Program-made: the position numbers and the translations under genes
Part shown: positions 11,144-30,182 of the stretch, piece by piece
How positions within the stretch are numbered: the stretch's first letter is position 1
How the letters are laid out: every line of letters begins with the position of its first letter
Assembly: GCA_964006375.1 (NCBI GenBank)
Contig: OZ023267.1
Span: forward strand, 34,099,266-34,163,265
Length of the DNA stretch: 64,000 nt
Reading direction: 5' to 3'
Origin: Tillus elongatus
Lineage: Eukaryota; Arthropoda; Insecta; Coleoptera; Cleridae
Notes under the pieces: model-generated
Told to the model about the DNA's origin: nothing
The model's input: the letters and a program-made list of their open reading frames with translations, nothing else
Databases searched by the model: none

Positions 11144-13288
11144 TCAGTCATCTGCTTGGTCGTCCTCCTCTGTCTCAGATTCATTTTCGAGTACTTGGGA
11201 CGATAAAAGAGCTTCGCTTGTAAGTCCGTTGTAAAAGGTCATTTGGTCCAAGGGAACAAATCGTGTAGCCAACTGCACAACGTCCATATACTTCACTTTC
11301 TTCAAAGGAATGGGTTGACTATAGACTGGGATATCTACGTCCATTTGAATATTATCGTTTTGAATGTCCCTTAAGATTTGAAACTCGATAAAAATTGGAA
11401 GACCAGTAGAAATACTCACTCTAATATGGTTCAAGTGTTCCTTACTATACTCAAAAATACGATATTTTAAAATTTGGAATCTTGTCTTGTTAGCGCTTGT
11501 GATTACTTTTTTGAAATGGCCGTCAAAGTGAATACTAAAGTTAAAGATCATGTTTTGTTTCACTAAAATAGGAATAAACTGTTTAGCTGCTTGCTTGATA
11601 TAATCAGCGTATTGTTGAGAATTAAACACGTAGTCTTTTCTTCTTAAAAATTTCTCAATAACCCCGAAGCACCAATCACACGGCATGAAGCTATGCCCCG
11701 GCTCAGGAAAGCGATGGACAACTTTTTGGATGGACGTTGCTCGTACAAGTAAAGACAAAAACTGCACCATTGTTGAGTTTTTGTTTTGAGCCGCAGCGTT
11801 ATCCGAGAACAGGTACACAATCTTGACGTTTTGAGGAAGTCTGTTGGTGATGTAATGATATAAGAGTGACACTACCTCATTTGGCGATTTTCCAGCTGTA
11901 GTTTCATCGTATAAATAAAAGTGCGCTTTATTTGTCTTTCCAGAATGGATGCAAAAGTGGTATGTCCACAACTGACGTTTGTAGAAAGCTTCACCAACAG
12001 GAACTTTCGGTAAGGAGAGATTTTGCTGATAGTCAAAGGTTAAAACCTCAACTTCGTCGTTATTTTTACACAATGCAGTTTTTTCTTTTAGCTCCTTAAA
12101 AAACAAGTCGGCCTTAACTACGTGGCTCTGCTTCTCTAATTTCAACTCCTTTCTTTCATTTTCGTCGAGGGTCACATATTTAAGTTTGGTTTGCAAAATG
12201 TCACATTTCTTACACGTATCCGAGTGAGGCGCGCCAAAACTATAGTTAAAGTTCTGTTTAAAAAATGGAAAATAAAAGTCATAGGGTACTTTAGGTTTAT
12301 TTTCGGGGTTACTTGCACTTTCTGGTTCATAACGTTCCAAATAAAGTTCATGCATTTTTTTTTACACTTAGATCCGGAGACAAGTAAAAACGACGGGACC
12401 TGTTTCTACTATAGTGGGACTCTCTCATGGGAAAGCTTTTGATATGTGTGGTTACATTTTGCAGTGTATCCTGTGATTTTCGGTTAGGTCTAGTTTTATG
12501 TTTTCCCTTGTTACTAGGCAATGCTGCAATATCCCTGCCACGAAAAGTTTGCGCAATAAGGTCCACACGCTTCCTTGAAATACCGTGAATCGAAACCAAA
12601 GCATGTCTACAAACCCGTTTTGATTGCTTGCCCAACTTTACAAAATACCTGTGAGAACAAGTACGCCCTGATCTTTGATTAGTTTTTTTTGCGAATTCTA
12701 TCAATAGAAGTTGTCTGAATTAATCCTCCCAAATAGATATTTTGCAAATTTCTGTCACCTATTTTGTTAAACTTTTCTAGGATACTGTTTCTTGTTTCTT
12801 CATCCACATTCTGAAAACACTTGTACGTGCAGTTGCAGTTAGTTCCAGTTGATCTCGGCCCCTTCTGTACTCCTTTCCAATTCGTATATATTTTTCCTTC
12901 TGCAATAGCTTTTTTCTTTATATTTCTTTTCCAGGCAGCGGGCTTGGAACTTTTTATATTTTTTGTTACACGCACTGTGGGCTCATCCTGGGGACCAACC
13001 TGATGTATATCCTGGAGCTCCTCTGTAGGCTCAACCGGCACGTTAGGTTTTTTTCCAAAGATGTGCTTTTTTAGTTGAATACTTCTTTTTAAGTGAAGCC
13101 AGGACCTCATCACTTTCGTCAGAGCTTATTGGCACAATGGGTCGTTTTGGCAAAGAAACTATTTTCTTCTTTGTACTTCGTTTTCTACATGACGGTCCGG
13201 CCACATCAGGAGCAGAGGTTTCATCTGAACTTGTAGGCTCATATGCTGAGTCACTAGGTGCAAATGGATCTGACTCGGTTTCACACAT
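11144..13288 (-). pseudogene. DUF7869-type transposase-like gene, broken by three frameshifts
   Basis: Four consecutive minus-strand ORFs (13288-13043, 13113-12679, 12704-12348, 12355-11144) form one protein of about 710 residues in three reading frames. The N-terminus is acidic and Ser-rich. The middle has TNCNCTYKC and a block ending SHYSRNRSRRFYLSPDLS. The 403-codon C-terminal ORF has DTCKKCD (residues 47-52) followed by an RNase H-like pattern: LTFDYQQNLSLP (D108), YLFSDNAAAQNKN (D185) and PGHSFMPCDWCFGVIEKF (H221, D227, E234). I recognise this as the arthropod DUF7869 family found in many transposon-like copies; a DDE-type transposase role is inferred. Each frame change lies at a poly-T run (12355-12363, about 12683-12690, and one of two near 13047-13071). 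No terminal repeats or target duplication could be fixed. It lies in UGT intron 5. Confidence 0.65.
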
Positions 13289-13533
13289 TTAAAAAAAGTT
13301 GAACGAACAAAATTGCGGGGAAATTTGTTTACAAACATGTGGCAGTGACCCGCACGGGCGAGAAACAAAACGAAACTAAATTTAATATTAAAACCAGTTT
13401 CGGTCAAATAATCTGTACCGGGGTGAAACATCGCGGATTGGAAGGTACATCCGAAACCCCAACGAACATGCACGATCGTTTGCTGCAAAAAGGATGCAGC
13501 TTCCGAGCTGCACCTTTCTTGCACAAAAAAAAA

Positions 13534-13858
13534 ACTCTGGACGCAGCAAGTGCGTTATGGTAGTGAATTTTCATAAAAATGTTTTTATTGCAAATATGTG
13601 TTTTCTTTTTTAAAAAGCAGGCATCAATTTTGGTTACCAGTATAACCTATCTAGTAAATACAATGTACCATGTTTCATAAAAATAACTTTATTGTGTGAA
13701 AATGTACAAAAATTTCCAAAAGTAAAGTTATAGTGTTCCCGGAAAAACTCGTTTCTTGGTCAACCTTATAGGTTAATAGCAAATTGGGCTATTCAAATAT
13801 GAAGCATTTGATCAAAATTCACTACCATAACGCACTTGCTGCATCCAGAATTTTTTTC
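13534..13858. repeat. 325-bp module with 35-40 bp terminal inverted repeats
   Basis: The left end reads CTGGACGCAGCAAGTGCG followed by TTATGGTAGTGAATTTTCAT. The right end (13817-13856) is its inverted copy with one or two changes. Inside are GATGCCTGC-like, CCAGTATAACCTAT and CAACCTTATAGGTTAATAGC phrases that recur at 13930-14163, 19253-19560, 48390-48687 and 49240-49470. MITE-like or a mobile module of the (TA)n repeat family. Confidence 0.55.
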
Positions 13859-17145
<3,287 letters not shown>

Positions 17146-17524
17146 GATGCAAATACAAAAATGCATAAAACTTCTTTGTTAAGCATCGGATCTGCATCGT
17201 TTTTGCACCAGTCGATCCGCCGTAATTTTGGGCATATAACGTATATTTTAACTCAAGATGGCCGAAAAATGGAGCTGCACCCTTCTTGCAGCAAGGTCCT
17301 CAATTGTAATTAGTTAATAGTGGATATTAGGTCTAGGTATTTAATAAGTTCCTATTGTGTTGCCTAGTGTTTGAAACCATTCATATAGTGGCTCAGTCTG
17401 TGATGTTGAAAGCTCTGAAGAGCTCCAGTAGCGTATTCGTATCCCTGTGGTCAACTGTATTTCATATTAATCCTTTTATGTTTATTAAAAAAAAGTATTT
17501 TAAGAGAAACAACATAATTAAAAA
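17146..17524. other. Unassigned DNA between repeats
   Basis: No recognised gene or repeat. It holds short ORFs without family resemblance. Confidence 0.3.
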
Positions 17525-17979
17525 AGTGTGTCATGGTAGTTAATTTTTATTAAATGCTTCAAGTTTGAATAACTCAACTTTATATAAACTTAGAAAGTTG
17601 AATTTTGGTATTTGGTAAGACCTTTCCCAACGAAACATATTTACCAAATTTCATTAAAATAACTTTGTAATTTTCGGAGAAATGTTTTTTTCAAAAAAAA
17701 AATCAAGATTTGAATAACTCAATTTTCTATAAACCAAGAATGTTGAAATTTAGTACGTAGTAAGGCCTTATCCAAGACAATATATCTGCAAAATTTCATT
17801 AAAATAGCTTTGTAATTTTTGGAGAAAAATTTTTTTTTGAAAGAAAACTCCAAATTTTCTGAGAAAATCTTGTACGATTTTCCTGGCTAACGAACTCATC
17901 CAAGCCATTAATAAAAGAAAGGCACTTGCCGAGTTTCATCGAAAATGATTAAATATTTTTTGAGTTATCAGTTGGATAC

Positions 17980-18077
<98 letters not shown>

Positions 18078-18202
18078 TGAAACTGACCCCGGATATGGGT
18101 TCTAGGGGTCCTAGTTCGCGCTCATTTGAAAACATTTTTGCAAAGTCTCGCCATCGATACATCTCTATTAGTGAATTTTTTTAAATAAAAATTCACTGAA
18201 AA
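17525..18202 (-). repeat. (TA)n-bearing repeat, subfamily 2, left end decayed
   Basis: Same block order as 19860-20595: a CATGGTAGTTAATTTTTATT end at about 17532, AATAACTCAATTTTCTATAA, the AACGAACTCATCCAAGCC phrase, (TA)n at 17993-18074, CCCCGGATATGGG and the closing hairpin at 18168-18198. The outer CTGGACGCAGC end is lost. Confidence 0.55.
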
Positions 18203-18279
18203 GATAACTATATAATTAAGGATTGACTACTTGTAAATAGTAGCACATTTTTAAAAGTAGGATAATTTTAAGTATATTC

Positions 18280-18392
18280 ATATACAAAAAAAAGGGGGAG
18301 ATCCGGACTTTTGAATTTTGAAAAAATGTTTGCAAATGAGCGCGAACTAGGACCCTAGAACCCATATCCGGGGTCAGTTTCAATTTTTATAT

Positions 18393-18473
<81 letters not shown>

Positions 18474-19700
18474 ACCGATAACTCCAAAAATAATGGGCCG
18501 ATTTTAATAAAATTTGGCATGTACCTTCCTTGTGTAAATGGCTTGGATAAGTTCGTTAGTCAGGAAAATCGGACGAGGTTTTCCGGGAAATTTTTGAGTT
18601 TTCATTCGAAAAAAATTTATATCTCCGGAATTAACAAAGTAAGGGCAACCAAAATCGGTACACAGGTTTATATCGTGATAGGTAAGCTACCTACCGGCAC
18701 TGTAGGTTAGATGAGAAAAAAATTACAGGCATTTAAAGAAAAATAAATTAGGGTTTTCGTCAAAACGTCAAAGTCGCGATTTAAAACTTCAGAATTGGTA
18801 ATGTTTAGGCAAGGAACCTGAAACTAATATGAGCTATGGAAAGAAACTGCCTCAAAAAGAATGTTTTACAAAGCCTGAACTCTTAGTTTCAATCGTCATT
18901 GTTCTTCATTTTACTAAAATATTCCCAGAAAATTCATTTCAAATAGATCCTTTCTCTGATGCTTTGGCAGCAGCGTTGGCTATAGAGTTTATCGTTTAAT
19001 GGTATATTATTTTTGTCGAATTTTCGTAAAAAATCATTAAAGCTCTATATATCCGTTAATATGCAAGTTACGAAAAAAAATTGTATACAATAATTATAGG
19101 GTGTTTTGAGCTACATCATATTTCCACAATTACAGGGTGGCCCATAAGTCGTTCGTGATTCAAATTTTCTTTTTTTTTAATCGAACACGCCCTATGGTAT
19201 TGCATTTTTGCATTTTCCATCGAAATATAATACATCTTTGTAAGAAAAGAAATTCGGGACGCAGCAAGTACGTTATGGTAGCGAATTTTCATTAAATGCT
19301 TCAAATTTGAATAGCTCAATTTGCTATTAACCTATAAGGTTGACCAGAAAACCAGTTTTTTCGGGAACAATTTAAGTTTACTTTCGGAAGATTTTGTACA
19401 TTTTCAAACAATAAAGTTATTTTGATGAAACATAACACATTGTTTCTACTATATAGATTATACTGGTAATCAAATTTGATGCCTGCTTTCTTAAAAAACA
19501 GTTGTGCTATTAAAAACATTTTAATGAAAATTCACTACCATAACGCACTTGCTGCGTCCCGAAATTTTATTATATAGGTTATACTGGTAACTAAATTTGA
19601 TGCCTGCTTTCTTTAAAAAAAAAAACACATATTTGCTATTTAAAAACATTTGTATGAAAATTCACTGCCATAACGTACTTGCTGCGTCCAGAGGTTTTTT
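18280..19700 (+). repeat. (TA)n-bearing repeat, subfamily 1, with terminal modules
   Basis: Plus-oriented copy with ATCCGGGGTCAGTTTC, then (TA)n at 18397-18470, CACACCGATAACTC, GGATAAGTTCGTTAG, the AAAACGTCAAAGTCGCGAT block and a CACAATTACAGGGTGGCCC phrase. A 300-bp inverted-ended module follows at about 19253-19560 (GGGACGCAGCAAGTACG to CTTGCTGCGTCCC). A further partial end lies at 19650-19692. No coding content. Confidence 0.55.
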
Positions 19701-19859
19701 AAAATTCGTAAGTCGCATCCTTTCAGTAACGAATTTTTTCTACAAAAATTTGCTAAAATATAGACTATTAAACCATAAACTGTATAGCTGAAACTACTGC
19801 CGAAGCATCATAAAGAGGGTATATTTGAAATGGATTTTCCCAAAAGATTTTAGTAAAAC

Positions 19860-20595
<736 letters not shown>

Positions 20596-20821
20596 AGTGT
20601 AAAGGTGATTTCGACCTTAGGAAAGGGTAGCAAAGGAGGGTCATAATGTGCTAATGGCTCATCAAAGCCACAACCAGTAAATCGAAACACATACACGCAT
20701 ATAATATGTGAATAATTTTCAATAATTAAGTATAAAGTATGTAGTTCCAAATATACTTTGTTTATATTTGACAAACACTTAAGTATTCGGCAAGGAATCA
20801 TGAAATTTGGATTCAACTTAC

Positions 20822-21041
20822 TTTTCGTTATTTAGTATTTCTTTAGAGGCTTCTAGCATAGATTCCTTTGAAACATTGTTGAAATCTACCTTGACAGCTA
20901 TACCCATTTCAACAGACTGAAATATATTCGAATCTTGTTCTGCAAATATTGGAATTCCTATTCTCGGCACACCACAATATATTGCTTCTTGACTTCCCAA
21001 AAGGCCACCATGTGAAACAAACATTTTGATATTTGGATGGC
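20822..21041 (-). CDS. UDP-glycosyltransferase, exon 5 (donor-binding motif)
   Basis: The acceptor is CATTTTTCAG and the donor is AA followed by GTAAGTTG. In phase it encodes CHPNIKMFVSHGGLLGSQEA and then IYCGVPRIGIPIFAEQDSN. This is the UGT signature (PSPG-like) motif, with the HGG, the E of QEA, the P of GVP and the terminal EQ that in the family contact the UDP-sugar. It ends in NNEK, split by intron 5. No substitutions were noted at the signature positions. Exons 4 and 5 are separated by a 225-bp intron, the only short intron in the gene. Confidence 0.92.
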
Positions 21042-21266
21042 CTGAAAAATGAGTTCATGTTTTTAGTCACTGCTTTAAACTGATAAATACAAGTGGAAGA
21101 TGTCATATGTAATAAAACAATTTTTGTTGAGCAGTGCCTTCAACAACTTGAAGATATCTGATTAGGAGACGAAAGATTTATCTCTCGTCACACTTTTTAT
21201 CTAATACCTATCCTAAATATGGATAATATAGATGTATTACAGTTAAAAGTATTTACTAAAACTTAC

Positions 21267-21498
21267 ATAAAATGTCCAACTGAGGCATCCATTTTTCGAA
21301 ATGAATATTGTTGGGGAAACGAAGCCCTTTCGGAAATTTATCCTTGTCTGCTTTCCAGAGCACCAGATGTGGTAGCTCAGAGAATGCATCGAACATGCCT
21401 TGCAACTTGTCGACATCAAACGATTCTGTCATAAGCATAGATCCCATTGTCAGGTATATAAAACCATTTAGACTTTTCTTTATCACATTTTCTATATT
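21267..21498 (-). CDS. UDP-glycosyltransferase, exon 4
   Basis: The acceptor is AAAACTTTTAG followed by AATATAGAAAAT; the donor is TTTTAT then GTAAGTTT. It encodes NIENVIKKSLNGFIYLTMGS at its start. This is the conserved GFIYxSxGS strand that begins the C-terminal Rossmann domain, with Thr where Ser is commoner. Next come LPHLVLWKADKDKF and NIHFEKWMPQLDIL, matching the family pattern W.PQ.DIL just before the signature motif. The exon is 232 bp, phase 0 to 1, and joins exon 5 in frame (DIL-C-HPN). Confidence 0.92.
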
Positions 21499-21694
21499 CT
21501 AAAAGTTTTAAGCAAATAAATTATGGATTAAGTTTTTGTGGACTACAACAAACAAATTGAAATTGTTCACAGAAATTATTAATGTCTTTGTTTGGATATT
21601 ATGTTAATTTGAAATAAAAGGTTAATATAAGGTAGTTCCATTGGATTACGAAACTAATCCAAAGCAACAGACTTCAGGTTAGCAGTCTATGTTT

Positions 21695-21828
21695 TTATTA
21701 GTGAATTTTTATTTAAAAAATTCACTAATAGAGAGGTATCGATGGTGAGACTTTGCAAAAATTCTTTCAAATGAGCGCGAATTAGGACCCCTAGAACCCA
21801 TATCCGGGGTCAGTTTGAATGTTTATAT

Positions 21829-21912
<84 letters not shown>

Positions 21913-22190
21913 GTATCCGTCTGATAACTCAAAAAATAATTAACCGATTTAGATGAAACTCGGCAAGTGCCTTTCTTTTATTAATTGCTTGGATGAGTTC
22001 GTTGGCCAGGAAAATCGGACGGGGTTTTCCGGGAAAATGTTGAGTTTTCTTTCAAAAAAAATTTTTTTTCCTGAAAATTTCGATAAAATTTGGTCTACAT
22101 ATTGCTTTGGGAAATACCTAACTATGTGCCAAAATTCAGCTTTCTAGAGTTACAGAAAATTGAGCTATTCAAATTCGAAACATTTTTGTT
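21695..22190 (+). repeat. (TA)n-bearing repeat, subfamily 2, 3'-shortened
   Basis: Opening hairpin TTAGTGAATTTTTATTTAAA and AAATTCACTAATAG (21699-21729), GTATCGATGGTGAGACTTTG, (TA)n at 21833-21906, TCTGATAACTC and GGATGAGTTCGTTGGCC. It stops before the AACGCACTTGCTG end. Confidence 0.55.
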
Positions 22191-22855
22191 TAAATCATAA
22201 GTATGTGGTTGCTGTTGGTTAGTCAATGCTTCTATTATTGTCATTGACTCATGAAATTCATTTTTAAGTTTCAGAGAAATGTCAATAATACTGAATTCAC
22301 TGATTGTTAATTATTGGAAGCATTTACGATTATATATAACCCTATTGTAATTTATTATCATTTATCACCTCTGTAGTATAATTATTTTTTTCCTTACAAC
22401 TCGCAGCGTTTTTAGTCAATTGTTGTTATTAATAGTCAATAGTTTCTTTCCGAATACACACAGCTTCCATTGACTTCTGCTTCTGCTGCTATTACAGTCC
22501 TTTTATTTAGAGGTAGAGTTGTAACCACTCATACAGCCAGTGTTTTTTAACCACGTGGCTGGGGGACTGACCGAATTCATTCCCAGTTGCTGTTGATTTA
22601 CTCATATTCTCTTAATATGTTTGAAGATGTGGTGTCTACTTCATTCCAAGTCACTATTAACCGACTATTTATGAAATCAAATAAGTAAATTAAATCGATT
22701 GTCATAAAATATGTAGTGTATTAAGACAAGGGAAAAAGAAATAAAACATATATAACTGTGCACATTTTGATTATATTTTAGGGTGCTTGAGAGAGGTATT
22801 GTCACAGCATAATATCTTATTAAAGTTCATTTGTAAATAGGTTTAATTTTTATAT

Positions 22856-22856
<1 letters not shown>
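22191..22856. other. Unassigned AT-rich DNA in UGT intron 3
   Basis: No ORF or recognised repeat was seen. Confidence 0.3.

Positions 22857-22915
<59 letters not shown>
22857..22915. repeat. (TA)n microsatellite
   Basis: Simple TA tract preceded by TTTTTATATGTTTATA as in the dispersed repeat, but without the rest of the repeat on its right. It is probably a truncated copy. Confidence 0.6.
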
Positions 22916-22919
<4 letters not shown>

Positions 22920-23140
22920 TAAAATATGTGTTAGAGAGTGAAAGCATTCACTGGTAAATGTCAAAATGAGTTCGAATATTGAAGAATTTGGTAGTTGTTG
23001 AAGATGTTAAAAGGAGTTTATGTCGGTTAGGGAAATTGGAAGAAAATGTAATAATACATTAAAAATATTGATAGTAATGTTGTTTCTTTGTTTTTTTTTG
23101 GAAAAATTTTATACGATTAATTAGTTTTAAGAAATAAATT
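22916..23140 (+). repeat. Possible 3' UTR of a decayed non-LTR element
   Basis: Sequence ending AAGAAATAAATTATTATTATT, the same AATAAA(TTA)n form as the tail at 9863-9889. No coding sequence remains. The TTA run abuts the tail of the minus-strand element at 23141-27300, so the two may be tail-to-tail. Confidence 0.3.
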
Positions 23141-23446
23141 ATTATTATTATTATTATTATTAATCGCCTTTATTAAATACAATAAAAAACAAGAAATCAC
23201 TACAAATGAATCAAAATACACAACTCAGGCTAATCTAAGCTATAAGCTAAGGTAGAACCCCATGGCGAAGTCTAGCCCTTGGCTAATCTACTCAACCATA
23301 AGGTTCCGTCATGCAATAGTGCAATGTGAGGTATATGATCCACTACAATACAATACCACCAACCACACTCACATCGTAAGCAGTAGCCTTTACAAATTAA
23401 TAATGTATTATTAGTACTACTAATATTGTTCACATTATCTATACCA

Positions 23447-26205
23447 CTAATATTGCTGGGAGAGCAAATACCTCTTAAATGTGTTCTTGAATGCACTGAC
23501 GCTGATACTCAAATATGCACGATTTAACGATTTATAAAGTTCAACAGCATTATAAATAAAAGTCCTTTTGAACATAGCTGTCCGATGACGCGGAATCGTT
23601 AACCGATATGGGTACCGAATCTTGACGTCATGAGCCCCACCTCTGGAGGAGAATTTTTCCTTCAGAGAAGATGGTGATGAGCGACCATTAATCACGGTCA
23701 AAACAAATTTTCCAAGATGTAGTTTTCTTCTATCAGCCATTCTTAACCAACCCAACTCCCCATAAGTATGTGACACATGATCCCTACCACTCAATCCAAA
23801 TATAAATCTCGAAGACGAATTCTGAACTACCTGTATGCGATTCCTATCCCTCACATCAATGCAATGTCCGTAAACCAGATCACAATAATTAAAACTAGAC
23901 AGCACAAGTGCCTCACAAAGGTTTTTACGTAATTGTGTGTTTAATATATGCCTGCTACTGTACAATAATTTTAATGAAATAAAGCTCATCTGAAGCATCC
24001 CTTTCACATGCTGCCTAAACCTAAGGTCCTTATCGAGAGTAATACCCAAGTTCACGGTGGACCGTACAAAATCAAGACTGGTACCATCAATCATAATATT
24101 CAACATGTTCGTAGAGATGCTCACATCTCTCTTGCTACCAAATATCATCACTTTCGATTTAAGAGGATTAAGTTTCAATCCATGCCCCTCCGAAAGGTTT
24201 CTCAACCGCAGCAGCTCGGAGTTAACGACCTCTGACGTGCGAAGAGAATCTATGCCAGCAAAATCGAACTGTAGCTGTGTATCGTCAGCAAAGGCTTGAA
24301 CTCGACAGTGCTCAAGAGACTGCAGTATGCTAGATGTATACACCAAAAAAGTAGAGGCCCCAAAACGGAGCCTTGTGGTACACCCGAAAGAATGGTCACC
24401 CCATCAGACCATCTGCAAAGAAAACATCAACTCCGAGCGGTTATCAAGATAAGACTCGATCAGTCTATGAGACTCATTAGAGAAGCCATAATATCTTAAC
24501 TTAGACAACAAGAGCCTGTGATTTATAATATCGAACGCCTTTGAGTAGTCAAGCAGCACAAAAAGAGAACACTTACCCTTATCAACTGCAGACATTATAC
24601 TGTCAACAACGTTGATGAGTGCCACAGATGTATTAAAGCCACTCCGAAAGCCACACTGTGTGTGAGGCAGTATATTGTTATCATTAACGTAGCTGTATAA
24701 TTGCTTACACAGAACCTTTTCAAAGATCTTAGAGAGCACGGGCAGTATACTGACAATGCGAAGATCAGAAAAGTCACTCGGCATTGGATTATTTACTAGC
24801 GGTATACCTATTGACGTCTTCCAGGAGGATGGAAAATAACTAGTTTCAATACAGCAGTTGATAATGTGAGTAACATAAATGGTCTACAGTACCTTATCAT
24901 CGCCGCAGATATCTTGTCAATTCCATAAGCGTTAGATTTAATTCTATTAAGAGCTTCATTAACTTAATCTACGGTTGCCAGAGCAAAATTGAACCTGCTG
25001 TCAGTATTGTAAACATGGCTACCGTAATAATTAACAAGTTCGCTACAGTCCGTTGTCTTTTGTACATATGTGCTAAAGTACCGTCCGATTTCACCCGGAT
25101 CCGACAGATGCTCAGGCAAAGCAATCCTCGGTTTGGCTGACACGCTCATATAACTCAGGCCACGCCAGAGCTGGCGAAAATCTCCCCGGACACGCAAGGA
25201 ATCAAGATAGTCGCGTTTACCGCGCCTGACCATCGCCACCACGGTGTTTCTCAACCTTTTATATTTCTCCCAATCGTAACCATTCCCCGATCTCTTAAAT
25301 TCATGGAGCGCTTTATCTCTGAGTTTCACATGAAACCTAATATTATTAGAAAGCCACGGAGCTCTGGGTCTAGTCACTTTAACCTGCCTCAAAGGAGCAC
25401 GGATGTCAAACAACTGCAATATAAAAGTGTTGAACATTTCAATTTTCATCTCAATGCCAGGTTCACGTATCAAATCTTGCCAGTTCAATGACTGCAAATC
25501 ACGAATAAATAATATATAATCAAAGTTTCGAAAATATCGGTAAGTCACAATCTTAGGTTGGAAAGGCATCTTTTGAGTCTTCACCTCACAAAAAACAGCA
25601 TGATGGTCGAATATACTGTCTGCCGATATGCAGCCGACCCGGACCACAATATTTTCATCAGCAATAAATATAGGGTCCAGTAGAGTGCTAGTAGTATTGG
25701 AAATCCCAGTAGGCTCATTAATAAGTTGAGTAAAGTTAAAACAATCAGCTAAAGGGTTACCGATATTGAGCAGATTAACGTTAAAGTCCCCAGCACATAT
25801 AAGCTCATCAACACTGGGATAAACCACACCAAGGATGTTATGAACATCATTGACAAATACATTTAAATTAGTTTTAAGCGGCCCATAAAACACTCCAATG
25901 CCATAAGATCTACGTTTAAGTGTAAGTCAAATAAATAACTCAAAAGAACAACTTACTTCGCAATCTACCTCCATTACGCGGCAATTTAAGCAATTTCTAG
26001 CATAGCTGAGTACACCCCTGGTAGGTCTGTCCCTCCAATCGAGGCTGTAACCTGAAACCTGGAAATGGTCCGACACCACATCACCAGACAGCCACGTCTC
26101 AGTCAACAACAGAATATCAAACTTTTGATTTTCAATCATCATTTTAAGCTCATTAAAGCCCGTAAATACAGACCTTACATTCAAATGTACCAACTTCATC
26201 ACAGC
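23447..26205 (-). pseudogene. Non-LTR ORF2: endonuclease and reverse transcriptase, broken
   Basis: It starts at MKLVHLNVRSVF (26205). APE endonuclease motifs are seen: ILLLTETWLS, AGDFNVNLL and DHHAVFCEV. A TGA at about 25927 splits the endonuclease, and a TAA at 24962-24964 interrupts the linker. The RT follows: CGFRSGFNTSVAL, FVLLDYSKAFDIINH (motif A Asp kept), VPQGSVLGPLLF (spanning a frame change near 24350) and AFADDTQLQF (motif C, Phe in place of the commoner Tyr). The C-terminus ends SAFKNTFKRYLLSQQY at 23447. Catalytic residues are present but at least four breaks make it non-functional. Confidence 0.8.
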
Positions 26206-26336
26206 GTCCACAAAAATAAACTGGCAACAGTGCCTCAAGAACACAAAATCAGTTTATAAATCCAAATTTTAGCCTTTACAATGCCTCCCAAACAGAAAAA
26301 ACATATATAGTGCAAAACCATTTCCCCCACTTAAAC

Positions 26337-27026
26337 CTAAAACCCCGCGAAATAACGGCCGCCTAGTCTGCTTCTCGAATCCGGGGTAGTAGGAGCACTA
26401 AGGGACTTGGACGTTTCCAAGCCTAAATTATCTTCATTCTCGGCATCTATATCCTGCAGCTCACCCGGCCTATATATATTCTCTCCTATATGTAGTACTC
26501 CACGCTTAATAAATGCGTTGAGTTTTTTGCCTCGAGCTGCTTTTAAATGCTTCCTCAGCATGTGCTGCTCATCCAACTCCTTTTTTGTACAGTCGTTATT
26601 AATATAAATTTTTTTATCCTTCAGCTTACTAGAATTTTTTAGCAATTTTTTCTGCACGTAAGATGTAAATTCCACAATCACTGGACGATGACCATGCACT
26701 TTACCAATTGGATAAGCATCGCTGACCGCTGAGGTGTCCAACTTGCTGTCAAGCAACTTATTCAGTTTATCTCTTATGAAGTCTGGCAGCTCTTCTGCAC
26801 TATATTCAATATCACCTATACCAAAAATCACTATATTATTTTTCTTGATTTTCTTTTCAAAACTCTCCAACTTAGACTTAAGATACTGGTTTTTGTTTTC
26901 AACGGCACTTATTCTCCCATTAAGTGTGTCCAATTTCTTCAACAATTTACCCTCCAAATCCAGCAACGGCTTCTTCACCTCATACAGCAATTTTCTATTC
27001 GCAATTTCTCCAACAATATCACACAT
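26337..27026 (-). CDS. Non-LTR ORF1 protein (coiled coil plus RRM-like region)
   Basis: Intact 229-residue ORF. Residues about 20-60 are heptad-like and charged (KLDTLNGRISAVENKNQYLK), suggesting a coiled coil. Next comes NNIVIFGIGDIEYSAEELPD, resembling the RRM-like core of insect CR1/L1-type ORF1 proteins, then a basic segment. In related elements this protein binds element RNA and forms the RNP. It lies upstream of ORF2 on the same strand, with about 130 bp between them. No CCHC zinc knuckles were seen. It is open while ORF2 is broken. Confidence 0.65.
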   Translation of the reverse strand: MCDIVGEIANRKLLYEVKKPLLDLEGKLLKKLDTLNGRISAVENKNQYLKSKLESFEKKIKKNNIVIFGIGDIEYSAEELPDFIRDKLNKLLDSKLDTSAVSDAYPIGKVHGHRPVIVEFTSYVQKKLLKNSSKLKDKKIYINNDCTKKELDEQHMLRKHLKAARGKKLNAFIKRGVLHIGENIYRPGELQDIDAENEDNLGLETSKSLSAPTTPDSRSRLGGRYFAGF

Positions 27027-27341
27027 CCTATACTTGGATTCTTTAACAATTATTTTGTTCAGCAGTATACAAGCCAGCTGCTATTTATCAGCATAGCGAT
27101 AAGCTAAATTGATTCCCAACGTAGAGATCTCACAAATTTCTCTTGTTATGCTAGTATTTAATTACCTAAAAATTGCACTAGATCGCAAATATCGACTGTC
27201 TAATTTAATTTCACAGCTCACCAAATTTCCACATTTAATTACAAAATATCTCTCAAGATATTCAGCTGTTTTACAGGAGCTCACACACAATCTCCGTTCA
27301 CACCAATTCACCGTATGTGATTTTTTTTCATTTTCTATCAA

Positions 27342-30182
<2,841 letters not shown>

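Larger units (their letters stand above)
23141..27300 (-). mobile_element. CR1/I-like non-LTR retrotransposon, near full-length but broken
   Basis: Minus-strand element with ORF1 (27026-26337), ORF2 (about 26205-23447), a 3' UTR and a 3' tail of (AAT)n repeats at about 23141-23161. The 5' end is not fixed; it is somewhere near 27300, next to the (TA)n tract at 27343. A TAA-type tail is known for I-like elements, while the RT motifs look CR1/Jockey-like, so the clade is left open. It lies in UGT intron 3, same strand as the gene. Confidence 0.75.

Noticed and set aside
13159..13563. ORFs around the 5' end of the DUF7869-type gene
   Set aside because: They overlap the real frame antisense or out of frame, show no family resemblance and run into a repeat end.
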